A stretch of DNA of 64,000 nt from CAZGXI01 sp964529715 (GTDB lineage: Bacteria; Chloroflexota; Anaerolineae; Aggregatilineales; Ch27): contig CAZGXI010000015.1 of NCBI GenBank assembly GCA_964529715.1, positions 40,641-104,640 on the forward strand, given 5' to 3'. Of this stretch, positions 42,642 through 50,880 are shown one piece after another. The notes below the pieces were generated by a model. The model saw nothing but the letters and a program-made list of their open reading frames with translations. It did no database searches and was not told where the DNA came from. A program made the translations under genes and the position numbers. Every line of letters starts with the position of its first letter. The stretch's first letter is position 1.

Positions 42642-43814
42642 GTGTTGAAACCTTATAGCGATACTGACGAGAAAGAAACGGATGTCGTGGCCGACCTCCT
42701 GGAACGCGCCGAGCGACAGGGCTTCCTGATGGCGGAAGACATCTTCGAGTCCCTTTCCGAAACCGACGACTCGCTGGACCGGCTCGACGAGGTCTACATG
42801 GCGCTGCATAGCGCCGGGGTAGAAATCTACGATGACCGCGACGACGCCCTGGACGAGGACCTGGAAGACGACGAGGACGACGAAGACCTCGACCTCTCCG
42901 GCATCGCCTCCGACGACACGGTCGGGCTGTACCTCAAGGAAATGTCGCGCGTGCCGCTCCTGACCAATGAAGAGGAAGTGGAGCTGGCCCGACGTCTGGA
43001 AGCCGGCATCGGGGCCAAACGCGAACTGGCGCGCATGAACGGGCACAATCCGCAGCGCCGCCTCGAACTAGAAGCCCTCGCCGAAGACGGCAAGGCCGCC
43101 CGCGAACACCTGATCAAGGCCAACACACGCCTGGTGGTCTCGATTGCCAAAAAATATATGGGCAGCGGCGTGCACTTTTTGGACCTGATCCAGGAGGGCA
43201 ACCTCGGCCTGATGAAGGCGGTGGAAAAGTTCGACTACACGCGCGGCTACCGCTTCAGCACCTACGCCACGTGGTGGATTCGCCAGACCATCACCCGCGC
43301 CATCGCCGACCAGGGCCGCACCATCCGCGTGCCCGTCCACATGAGCGACCGCATCCGCCGCCTCTACAAGACCGCCCGCCAGCTTGAACAGGAGCAGGGA
43401 CGCAAACCAACCCCCGAAGAGATCGCCGAGGAAATGGACATGGAGCCGCGCAAGGTCCAGTGGATGCTTAAGGTCTCCTGGCGTCCCCTCAGCCTGGAAC
43501 GGCCCGTCGGCGAGGAAGAGGATTCTGAACTGGGCAGCTTCATCGAGGATGAAACCACGCCCACGCCCACGCAGTCGGTGCACAACAACTTGCTGCGCGA
43601 AGAGGTCGAGGCCGTGCTGAGTACACTCACGCCGCGCGAGGCGCGCATTTTGCGGCTGCGCTTCGGCCTGCAAAACGGCCAGTGCTACACGCTGGAAGAG
43701 GTCGGGCAGAAGTTCGGCCTGACGCGCGAACGCATCCGCCAGATCGAGGGCAAGGCGCTGCGCCGCCTGCGCCATCCGCGCCGCTCCCGGCGGCTGAAGA
43801 GCTTTTTGACGTAA
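42642..43814 (+). CDS. sigA: primary RNA polymerase sigma factor (RpoD/SigA family)
   Basis: About 390 residues. An acidic N-terminal region (about 1-90, DEDLEDDEDDEDLDLSG) replaces most of region 1.1. Region 1.2: DTVGLYLKEMSRVPLLT. Region 2: LDLIQEGNLGLMKAVEKFDY and FSTYATWWIRQTITRAI, the primary-sigma core. Region 3: VPVHMSDRIRRLYKTARQL. Region 4: REARILRLRFGL and TLEEVGQKFGLTRERIRQIE. It directs housekeeping transcription, consistent with the TTGACA/TATAAT promoters seen here. Start is GTG 42642 (TTG 42645 is an alternative) after AAAGGGGAAAC. Confidence 0.95.
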   Translation: MLKPYSDTDEKETDVVADLLERAERQGFLMAEDIFESLSETDDSLDRLDEVYMALHSAGVEIYDDRDDALDEDLEDDEDDEDLDLSGIASDDTVGLYLKEMSRVPLLTNEEEVELARRLEAGIGAKRELARMNGHNPQRRLELEALAEDGKAAREHLIKANTRLVVSIAKKYMGSGVHFLDLIQEGNLGLMKAVEKFDYTRGYRFSTYATWWIRQTITRAIADQGRTIRVPVHMSDRIRRLYKTARQLEQEQGRKPTPEEIAEEMDMEPRKVQWMLKVSWRPLSLERPVGEEEDSELGSFIEDETTPTPTQSVHNNLLREEVEAVLSTLTPREARILRLRFGLQNGQCYTLEEVGQKFGLTRERIRQIEGKALRRLRHPRRSRRLKSFLT

Positions 43815-43957
43815 CCCACGTCATCGTGAATCGGTCTGCACTTTTTTCTGCAAGGGCGCGGCATCGACCGTGCCTTTTTTGCGCCAGAAAACCCGTGCGC
43901 CTCCGCGTCATCTGTGCCATCCGTGCGCCAGTGGAACGCACAGCGCCAAACGCCCCC

Positions 43958-46222
43958 TTATTCCGCCCGCGCAAACCGCACCCAGTCCACTGCCAGCGCC
44001 AGCCGCCGCTGGTCGGTGCTGAGGCCTACCTCCGCCGCCACATCCCAGCCGTCGTATACCAGCGTCAGCGTCACGTGCTGCCCGTCCCCGATATAGGATG
44101 GCGGAACGGCGAAGGTGTATTCCGCCAGTGCGCCTTCCGCCACCGTGACCAGGCCCGCCGCCTGACCGTTGACGCGCAGTTCCAACACACGATCCCGGTA
44201 GAAGGCCTGCGCCGCCAGCGTGATCGCATAGCCGCCGGGCGGCAGGTCTACGTAGAGATCGGTCTGGGGATATTCGCCCGTCCAGCGCAGCGTCAGGTCG
44301 AAGACGCGCTCTGGCCAGTGCCAGCCCCAGCCGATGTAACGTTCGTCGCCCTCTGACCCGATGTCGATCTGGTACACCCCCGGCGACACTTCCGGCGGCG
44401 TGCGCGGCGGACAGCCGTCGGGGTGCCAGGCCGTGCGGTAGAACACGGCGTCGCGCTCGACTGCCACCGGGCACAGCAGGTCGTCGAGTTGGTTCAGGTA
44501 GCCGATGATCTCCTGCGCCGTCGGCCCCTCGCGCCCGATGGCATCCTGATGCACGATGATGTAGCCGATGGGCCAGGCGTAAATGCGCTCCTCAAGCTGC
44601 CGCCGCACAACGTCGGGTTCGAGCAGGCGGCGCTGCCCGAACCAGCTCAGCATCGGGTCATCGGTGCGCAGATACCAGAAGTGATCGACCGGCGCGCGCG
44701 AAAAATGACCGTTGATCATACGCTTGCCGTGCGTGACGCCGTAGAACTGAAAGGCCATGTCCTCGAAGCGTCCCACGCCTGCCTCGCCCGTCCCGGCGGC
44801 GGTGGGGATTTCCACCACCACCTCGCGGTCATAAGGTTCACCCTGCTCCGCCCCGATCTGCGCATAAAAGGCGTAAGGCTGCGGCGGAAGCTGCACCGGC
44901 ATCGGCTGAAAGAGCCGCTGGTCCAGCGCCGCGAACAGCAGCAGTGCCGCGCCGATCCAGGGCCGGGCCGCCTGGGGGCGCATTCGGCGCAGCAGCGGCC
45001 CCCACGTCCGCCCGGCGAAGATCAGGGCCGGGACGGCGTACACCACGCCGAAGCGCGCCGGAAAGCGGAACATCCCGCCGAACACCGCGTGCAACAGGCG
45101 GTAAGGCATGGGGATGGTCAGGCCGCCAATGGTCAGGTCCGGGCCGAGGGTGAGCAAAAACGGCAGTACAGCCAGCGCCAGCCAGAACCAGCGCCGTCGG
45201 TCTGCCCGACCCTGCGCGCGCACGGCTGGGATCAGGTGCGCCGCCAGCGAGGCCAGCGCGATTACGGTGACGGAAGCGCCCATCGAATAGGTGAACCAGT
45301 AATCGTCCAGGCGGCGCAGGTAGCCGTCGGGGAACGGGATGCTCTCCACACCGATCAGGGGCGTGGGGGCCAGCAGCGCGCGGTCGTACTTCAACACATA
45401 GGGTAATGGCCCGGCAACCCACAACAGCGCCAGGGCCAATCCAAGCGCCAGCGCGCCAAGCGCGATCAGCCGCGCCCGCGCCGCCCAATTGCCCGCCTGG
45501 ACCAGGGTCAGCAGGCCGTAGGGCAGTAGCAGCCACACGGCAAACAGCGGATATTGCAGGTCCATCATGACCAGCGCGTACAGCGCCATGCCCAGGATCA
45601 GCGCCCAACCCCACCCCCTTCCCATAAAAAACAGGGAGGGGAGAAAGCCTCTCGCCCTGAGGGAGAGGGGTTGGGGATGAGGACCAACGTGCGCAACGCC
45701 TCGCGCCACCCGCCCCCAGATCAGGATCAGCAGCGGGAACCAGAACGCCCCCAGCAGGTTGGTGTTGCTCCACCACACCGGGTTGAGCATGATCGGGTTC
45801 ACCGCCAGCAGCACGCCGCCCACCAGCGCCAGTTCCGCCGGGGCGTTTTCCCGACGCAGCAGCAGGTAGCCGAAATAGCCGCTGAGCGTGAAAGCCGCCC
45901 AGAAGATGACGTTCACCGCCGCCAGCGTGCCGATCAGCGGTTCGAGCGCGGCCCATAGCGGGAACCAGAACGGGGCCAGCGTATGAAAGGCCAGGTTGGT
46001 GGTGTAGGGGAACATCACGAAGTTGGTCTCGTAGACGCTCAGGCCCGGCGTGGTCAGGGCGTGGCGAATCCACCAGTAGGCCCAGTGGAAGTGAAAATAG
46101 TCTGTGACGAAATTGCCGGGGACGTGCGTGCCGCTGTGCAGCAGCGGATAGTAGAGCGCCAGGGCGCTGACGAGCGCAAAAAAGGCCAGGACTGCCGCCT
46201 GGCGTCTGAACGACCGGGACAT
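43958..46222 (-). CDS. large multi-pass membrane protein, glycosyltransferase-like
   Basis: About 754 residues. Some eleven hydrophobic segments fill residues 8-440, with an acidic/aromatic block after the first (NFVTDYFHFHWAYWW) like GT-C glycosyltransferases that use lipid-linked sugars. The C-terminal third (about 470-754) is soluble and beta-rich, ending in two jelly-roll-like stretches (LPPGGYAITLAAQAFYRD). Function is therefore a guess: transfer or handling of sugars at the outer face. A dispersed palindromic element is inserted in frame near residues 180-205 (45606-45690). The gene converges with sigA. Confidence 0.7.
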   Translation of the reverse strand: MSRSFRRQAAVLAFFALVSALALYYPLLHSGTHVPGNFVTDYFHFHWAYWWIRHALTTPGLSVYETNFVMFPYTTNLAFHTLAPFWFPLWAALEPLIGTLAAVNVIFWAAFTLSGYFGYLLLRRENAPAELALVGGVLLAVNPIMLNPVWWSNTNLLGAFWFPLLILIWGRVARGVAHVGPHPQPLSLRARGFLPSLFFMGRGWGWALILGMALYALVMMDLQYPLFAVWLLLPYGLLTLVQAGNWAARARLIALGALALGLALALLWVAGPLPYVLKYDRALLAPTPLIGVESIPFPDGYLRRLDDYWFTYSMGASVTVIALASLAAHLIPAVRAQGRADRRRWFWLALAVLPFLLTLGPDLTIGGLTIPMPYRLLHAVFGGMFRFPARFGVVYAVPALIFAGRTWGPLLRRMRPQAARPWIGAALLLFAALDQRLFQPMPVQLPPQPYAFYAQIGAEQGEPYDREVVVEIPTAAGTGEAGVGRFEDMAFQFYGVTHGKRMINGHFSRAPVDHFWYLRTDDPMLSWFGQRRLLEPDVVRRQLEERIYAWPIGYIIVHQDAIGREGPTAQEIIGYLNQLDDLLCPVAVERDAVFYRTAWHPDGCPPRTPPEVSPGVYQIDIGSEGDERYIGWGWHWPERVFDLTLRWTGEYPQTDLYVDLPPGGYAITLAAQAFYRDRVLELRVNGQAAGLVTVAEGALAEYTFAVPPSYIGDGQHVTLTLVYDGWDVAAEVGLSTDQRRLALAVDWVRFARAE
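45606..45690 (-). repeat. in-frame palindromic repeat insertion (HPQPLSLRARG-type)
   Basis: Inside the membrane protein gene, the minus strand reads CATCCCCAACCCCTCTCCCTC ... GGGGGTGGGGTTGGG, a long inverted GC-rich repeat encoding PHPQPLSLRARGFLPSLF and FMGRGWGW. It sits in the loop between membrane segments and keeps the frame. Shorter relatives encode SSPRPEEAG in the protein at 56132. Confidence 0.75.
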
Positions 46223-46391
46223 GGCCTGCTCCTTGAGCCGCAGGGATCACACCGGGGGCGAATTATACCGCTGCCAGGCGGGCCGCGCCGCCCGGAATTA
46301 TTAACGATCTAAGAAACAGGGTAAATGTGACAGACATCTTCGGAAAATGTGGTGTAAAATATACAACGTAACCTGTGCAAGATCAGGTGCT

Positions 46392-46422
46392 TGTCACGGG
46401 TTCTGTCACGTCTGGGGAACGC
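46392..46422 (+). promoter_or_regulatory. direct-repeat promoter element of the sugar ABC importer
   Basis: TGTCACG (46392-46398), five bases, TGTCACG (46404-46410), three bases, GGGGAACGC (46414-46422), 50 bases before the binding-protein ATG. The same layout recurs at 50766-50796. The 12-base period puts both repeats on one DNA face, as for direct-repeat-binding regulators; GGGGAAC could alternatively be an ECF-sigma -35. Confidence 0.6.
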
Positions 46423-46472
46423 CTCCCCACTAGACTATTGATGAGGCTCTAAAATCAAGGAAGGAGATTTTC

Positions 46473-47774
46473 ATGTTTAAGCGGATTCTCGCCCTCGCGT
46501 TAGTCTTGAGCGTCATGCTGGCCCTGTTCCCGGCCACCGCTCCCGCCCAGGAAGAAGTGAACTGCGGCACCGAAGACGAAGTGACTATTACCCTCATCGC
46601 GGGCCAGGTCGGCCAGGAACTGGAAGCCGTCCAGAACGTGGCGAACGACTTCATGGCAGCCTGCCCCAACATCACGGTGAACGTCACTACCCGCCCGACC
46701 AGCTCCACCGACACGCTGGCACAGTACCAGCAATTCTTTGATGCCCAAAGCGGCGAGATCGACGTTTACCAGCTTGACGTGATCTGGCCCGGCATTGTGG
46801 CCGAGCACATGATCGACCTGATGCCCTACCTGACCGAGGAAGACCTGGCCGACTTCGTGCAGGGCAACATCATCAACAACACGGTCGATGGCCGTCTGGT
46901 GGCCCTGCCCTGGTTCGCCGGCTCTGGGATGCTCTACTATCGCACCGACCTGCTGGAGAAGTACGGCTACGACGCCCCGCCCCAGACCTGGGAAGAACTG
47001 GGCGAAATGGCCCGCACCATTCAGGAAGGCGAACGCGCTGAGAACCCCGACTTCTGGGGCTTCGTCTATCAGGGCAACGCCTATGAAGGCCTGACCTGCG
47101 ACGCGCTCGAATGGCAGGCGTCGGTGGGCGGCGGTGTGATCATCACCCCAGAAGGTGTGGTCGATGTCAACAACCCAGCGTTCATCGAGATTCTGGATAT
47201 GATGGCCTCCTGGATCGGTGACATCGTGCCGCCGGCAGTGACGACCTTCCAGGAAGAGGACGCGCGCGCCATCTGGCAGGCGGGCAACGCCGCCTTCATG
47301 CGCAACTGGGGCTACGCCTACACCCTGGGCAACGCCGAAGACAGCGTCATCGCTGGTCTGTTCGACGTGGCCCCGCTGCCCGGCGGTGAACCCGGCATGA
47401 CCGCCGCGACGCTGGGCGGCTGGGAATTGGGCGTCTCGCGCTACTCGGCCAACCCCGATGCGGCAGCAGCCTTCGCCGTCTTCGCCACCAGCACCGAACA
47501 GCAGATCAAATACGTGCTGGCGCGCGGCGAAGCCCCCACCCGCCTGTCGGTCTATGACGATCCGCAGATTCAGGAAGAACTGCCCTTCCTGCGCGCCGAC
47601 GTGATTGCGGCGGCGGTGGCGCGGCCCTCGACCGTCTCCGGCGCGGGCTACGCCCAGGTGTCGGAACTGTACTACACCGCCGTCCACTCCGTCCTGACCG
47701 GCGACGCCGACGCGGCCACAGCGATGGAGGATCTGGAACTGGCGCTGGGCGACCTGGGCTTCGAGCTGCCGTAA
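46473..47774 (+). CDS. sugar ABC transporter substrate-binding protein
   Basis: About 433 residues of the solute-binding protein family 1 (maltose/oligosaccharide type). The signal sequence (ILALALVLSVMLALFPATAPAQ) has an AxA cleavage site and no lipobox, so it may be secreted or periplasm-like rather than a lipoprotein. Blocks such as EVTITLIAGQVGQELEAVQN, QLDVIWPGIVAEHMIDL and VALPWFAGSGMLYYRTDLLEK are typical of trehalose/oligosaccharide-binding members. ATG 46473 follows AAGGAAGGAG. The two permeases follow; no ATPase gene is present, so a shared MsmK/UgpC-type ATPase elsewhere is expected. The ligand is not identifiable. Confidence 0.93.
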   Translation: MFKRILALALVLSVMLALFPATAPAQEEVNCGTEDEVTITLIAGQVGQELEAVQNVANDFMAACPNITVNVTTRPTSSTDTLAQYQQFFDAQSGEIDVYQLDVIWPGIVAEHMIDLMPYLTEEDLADFVQGNIINNTVDGRLVALPWFAGSGMLYYRTDLLEKYGYDAPPQTWEELGEMARTIQEGERAENPDFWGFVYQGNAYEGLTCDALEWQASVGGGVIITPEGVVDVNNPAFIEILDMMASWIGDIVPPAVTTFQEEDARAIWQAGNAAFMRNWGYAYTLGNAEDSVIAGLFDVAPLPGGEPGMTAATLGGWELGVSRYSANPDAAAAFAVFATSTEQQIKYVLARGEAPTRLSVYDDPQIQEELPFLRADVIAAAVARPSTVSGAGYAQVSELYYTAVHSVLTGDADAATAMEDLELALGDLGFELP

Positions 47775-47871
47775 GGTCGCGTCTCCACCCGTATTCTCAG
47801 CCGGGGGCAGTTGTTGCCCCCGGCTCTTCCCTGTCTTTCCACCGGTTCCCAGTCCACTGCGGAGGTGTCCC

Positions 47872-49791
47872 ATGACCCTGCTTGCCCCCGTTAGCGGGCG
47901 GCGGCGGCCTTCCGAACAGGAAGCGATCTCGCTGGAACTGGTCAGCGGCCTGTTGATGATCATCGGCCTGGCGGCATTCGCCCTCCTGTTTTACGCCATC
48001 GTCACCAACGACAACATCCGTATCGCCGTGCAGGGGCCGCCGATCCCCGGCGTTGGGCTAAACGTCCGCCGCGTTCAGCCTGCTGCCGACGCTGCCGATC
48101 AGACACCCTATTATGAAATTGAGCCTATCCCCGCCGGCCCGGCGGCGGCTGCCGGGCTGCTATCAGATGACCGCCTGATCCGCATCGACGACACCGACAT
48201 TACCCCGGAGATGACCCTCCAGCAGGTCCAGGATCTGCTAACCGAGCCGGGGATGGACCTGTATCAAGACGATTTTGTCATTCAGATTACGGTGCTGCGC
48301 CCCGGTCCCAACGGTACGCTGAGCGAGCAGACCCGCGCAGTGGCGAAGAACGTCGCGCCGACGCCGCTGGTGGCCTATCTCAAGACGTTTGGCTTCGTCG
48401 TGCCGCTGCTGGTGATTGTGCTGGGCAGCCTGATCTTCTGGTTGGGCACACGCCTGCGCCGCTTCGACGTGCGCGCAGCCCGCTGGTCGGTCGTCACCCT
48501 AATGTGGCTGATCGTCGGGTTGGGCTTTGCGGCGGTCTGGGCCTTTTGGGTGAACGGCAAAGGCGGCATCGTCACCGAGGCGCCGTTCGACTTTGGCGCG
48601 GCCCTCAGCGCCGCCCTGCCGCTGGTCCTGGCAATTATCCCGCTGGCGCTAGCGTATCGCTGGCTGCGCGGCGTGATCGACGAACTGTTCGCAGGCGACG
48701 AATCGCTCACCTCGCGCAACACCCGTTTCGCCTGGAGTCTGCTCATCCCTACCCTGGCTGTTCTGACGCTGGTGGCGGCCCGCCCGTTGGAACAGACCTT
48801 CATCAAGAGCCTGACCGATGACGAGTTCGGTACGGCGCGGCCTGTGCGCTTCATCGGCCTGGATAACTACCGCCGGCTGCTGGATTTCCAGATCACGCTG
48901 GTGGAGTGCCGCCGCGACGACAGCGGCGAATGCGCCACGACAGGCAGCGGCCAAATCGTCTGGGAACGCTCCGACGTGGAGGCGGCAGAGGCCGCCGCCG
49001 CGCGCGAGATGTCTGCGGCAGAACGCCGCACTTACACGCGCTACACCGACGCAGGTACGCTCTCTATCGGCGGCGGACGGGGATTGCGCCTGCTGGGCCG
49101 TGATGCGGCCTTCTTGGGCGCGTTCGGCAACACGCTCCAGTTCACCATCATCTCCGTCGCGCTGGAACTGCTGTTGGGGCTGGCGATTGCGCTGGTGGTC
49201 AATATGAACTTCCGGGGGCGCGGCCTGATGCGCACCGCCATGCTGGTGCCCTGGGCCATCCCGACCGTCGTTTCGGCGGTGTTGTGGCAGGCCATCATGC
49301 GACCCGACCAGACCGGTATCCTGAACAAGTTGTTTATGGACCTGGGGTTGATCCAGCAGCCGCAGCAGTGGCTGGCCGCCAGCGGCCCCTGGATGGCCTC
49401 GATTGTGGCAGTGGACGTGTGGAAGACGGCCCCCTTCATGGCGCTGCTGATCCTGGCGGGCCTGCAAACCATCCCGGCGGACATCTACGAGGCCGCCGAC
49501 GTGGACGGCGCGTCGAAGCTGCGTCAATTCTTCTCGATCACGCTGCCGCTGCTGCGCCCGACCATCACCGTTGCGTTGATCTTCCGCACGCTGGATGCGC
49601 TGCGCGTGTTCGACGTGTTCCAGGTGATGCTGGATACGACCCGCCCCTCGATGGCAACCTACAACTACAACCAGTTGGTGTTGAACCGGGCGGATGGCTA
49701 CGCCTCTGCCGTCGGGGTGATGATCTTCATCCTGATCTTCATCTTCGTGATCGCCTATGTCCGCATCAGCGGGCTGCGGCAGGAAGGCTAG
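47872..49791 (+). CDS. sugar ABC permease (MalF-like) with N-terminal PDZ-like domain
   Basis: About 639 residues, much longer than a usual 300-residue permease. Helix 1 (LVSGLLMIIGLAAFALLFYAI) is followed by a soluble stretch (about 45-165) that reads as a PDZ domain: IEPIPAGPAAAAGLLSDDR, LIRIDDTDITPE and later beta strands. More helices (about 170-300) precede the permease core (about 395-639), with FGNTLQFTIISVALELLLGL and the EAA loop YEAADVDGASKLRQFFSIT. It imports the ligand delivered by the binding protein. The PDZ-like part would face outside and could bind a protein tail or the SBP; this is inference. Confidence 0.9.
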   Translation: MTLLAPVSGRRRPSEQEAISLELVSGLLMIIGLAAFALLFYAIVTNDNIRIAVQGPPIPGVGLNVRRVQPAADAADQTPYYEIEPIPAGPAAAAGLLSDDRLIRIDDTDITPEMTLQQVQDLLTEPGMDLYQDDFVIQITVLRPGPNGTLSEQTRAVAKNVAPTPLVAYLKTFGFVVPLLVIVLGSLIFWLGTRLRRFDVRAARWSVVTLMWLIVGLGFAAVWAFWVNGKGGIVTEAPFDFGAALSAALPLVLAIIPLALAYRWLRGVIDELFAGDESLTSRNTRFAWSLLIPTLAVLTLVAARPLEQTFIKSLTDDEFGTARPVRFIGLDNYRRLLDFQITLVECRRDDSGECATTGSGQIVWERSDVEAAEAAAAREMSAAERRTYTRYTDAGTLSIGGGRGLRLLGRDAAFLGAFGNTLQFTIISVALELLLGLAIALVVNMNFRGRGLMRTAMLVPWAIPTVVSAVLWQAIMRPDQTGILNKLFMDLGLIQQPQQWLAASGPWMASIVAVDVWKTAPFMALLILAGLQTIPADIYEAADVDGASKLRQFFSITLPLLRPTITVALIFRTLDALRVFDVFQVMLDTTRPSMATYNYNQLVLNRADGYASAVGVMIFILIFIFVIAYVRISGLRQEG

Positions 49792-49799
49792 GGACAGCC

Positions 49800-50675
49800 A
49801 TGACGATACAACGACGCCCCCCCCAGGTCCCTGCGCGCGTGCGCATCGCCGGTTATCTCCGGCGCGGGCTGTTCTGGCTGGCGGTGATCGCCGTCGCGCT
49901 GTACACGCTGCTGCCATTCGCCTATGCCATCAGCATTTCCTTCCGCACCAACGCGCAGGTGTTGGTCTCGGCGCGCTATCTGCCGGAAGAACTTAACATC
50001 ATCAACTACCAAAACCTGCTGCGCGACCCGAACTTTATGCGCACGCTGGGCAATTCGGCCCTGGTGTCGAGCATCACCGTGCTGCTGGCGTTGGTGGTAG
50101 GATCGTTCGCCGCCTATGCAATGGGGCGGGTGCAGTTCCGGGGGCGCATGGGCGTGCTCTACGTGGTGCTGGCGATGACCATGTTCCCACAGATTTCGAT
50201 CTTGTCGGGGTTGTTCGGCATCGTCACCGATTTGCAGGTGTACGGCTCGCCCATTGCGCTGATCCTGACCTACCCGATCTTCACCCTGCCGTTCACCGTA
50301 TGGGTGCTCACGAGTTTCTTCCAGGGCCTGCCGGCTGAGATCGAGCAGGCGGCGCTGGTGGACGGCGCGACGCCGTTCCAGACCTTCCGCCTGATCCTGC
50401 TGCCGCTGACGGCCCCAGCCCTGGTGACGACGGGCCTGCTGGCTTTCATCTCCGCCTGGAACGAGTACCTGTTCGCGCTGACCTTTACGCTGGTAAACCG
50501 CAGCGCGCAGACGGTGCCGGTCGCCATCGCCAACTTCTCCGGCTATGGCTACGAGATTCCGGTGGCGGACCGCGTGGCAGGCGCGGTGATCGTGGCCGTG
50601 CCGCTGCTGGTGTTGGTGTTGATCTTCCAGCGCCGCATCATCGAAGGCCTGACGGCGGGCGCAGTCAAGGGATAG
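49800..50675 (+). CDS. sugar ABC permease (MalG-like)
   Basis: About 291 residues with six helices. The cytoplasmic EAA loop is EQAALVDGATPFQTFRLILL, and ISAWNEYLFALTFTL is the conserved MalG-type helix. It forms the heterodimeric channel with the PDZ-containing permease, whose stop lies eight bases upstream. ATG 49800 follows AGGGACAGCC. The short C-terminal tail ends GLTAGAVKG, the typical MalG end. A scaffold gap begins eight bases after the stop. Confidence 0.94.
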   Translation: MTIQRRPPQVPARVRIAGYLRRGLFWLAVIAVALYTLLPFAYAISISFRTNAQVLVSARYLPEELNIINYQNLLRDPNFMRTLGNSALVSSITVLLALVVGSFAAYAMGRVQFRGRMGVLYVVLAMTMFPQISILSGLFGIVTDLQVYGSPIALILTYPIFTLPFTVWVLTSFFQGLPAEIEQAALVDGATPFQTFRLILLPLTAPALVTTGLLAFISAWNEYLFALTFTLVNRSAQTVPVAIANFSGYGYEIPVADRVAGAVIVAVPLLVLVLIFQRRIIEGLTAGAVKG

Positions 50676-50682
50676 GATTGCC

Positions 50683-50692
50683 NNNNNNNNNN
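50683..50692. other. assembly gap (10 N)
   Basis: Ten N mark a scaffold join of unknown true length between the importer genes and the esterase-like gene, so distance and even adjacency here are not certain. Confidence 0.99.
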
Positions 50693-50698
50693 TTCGCC

Positions 50699-50733
50699 GG
50701 GGCACGTGCAATAGCGTGCCCCAATTGTATTTT
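50699..50733 (+). terminator. hairpin terminator after the importer operon
   Basis: GGGGCACG, loop TGCAATAG, CGTGCCCC (50699-50722), then AATTGTATTTT. It follows the gap, and could also be a REP-type palindrome. Confidence 0.6.
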
Positions 50734-50765
50734 CCGACGCCACATCTTCCCCTTTCCCGTCACCC

Positions 50766-50796
50766 TGTCACGTTCCCTGTCACGCCGGGGGAACGC
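50766..50796 (+). promoter_or_regulatory. direct-repeat promoter element of the esterase-like gene
   Basis: TGTCACG (50766-50772), five bases, TGTCACG (50778-50784), three bases, GGGGAACGC (50788-50796), identical in layout to 46392-46422. A third partial CGTCAC precedes it (50759). TATGGT at 50805-50810 may be the -10. Confidence 0.6.
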
Positions 50797-50880
50797 TGCT
50801 CTGCTATGGTACAGGCACAGTGGACTTCTCCGATGAACAGGCAGGCTGCCCGACCTGCCGGGATGCAAAGGGACGATCCA

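Noticed and set aside
50681..50735. biological break between importer and esterase-like gene
   Set aside because: Ten N show an assembly join, so no conclusion about gene distance is drawn.
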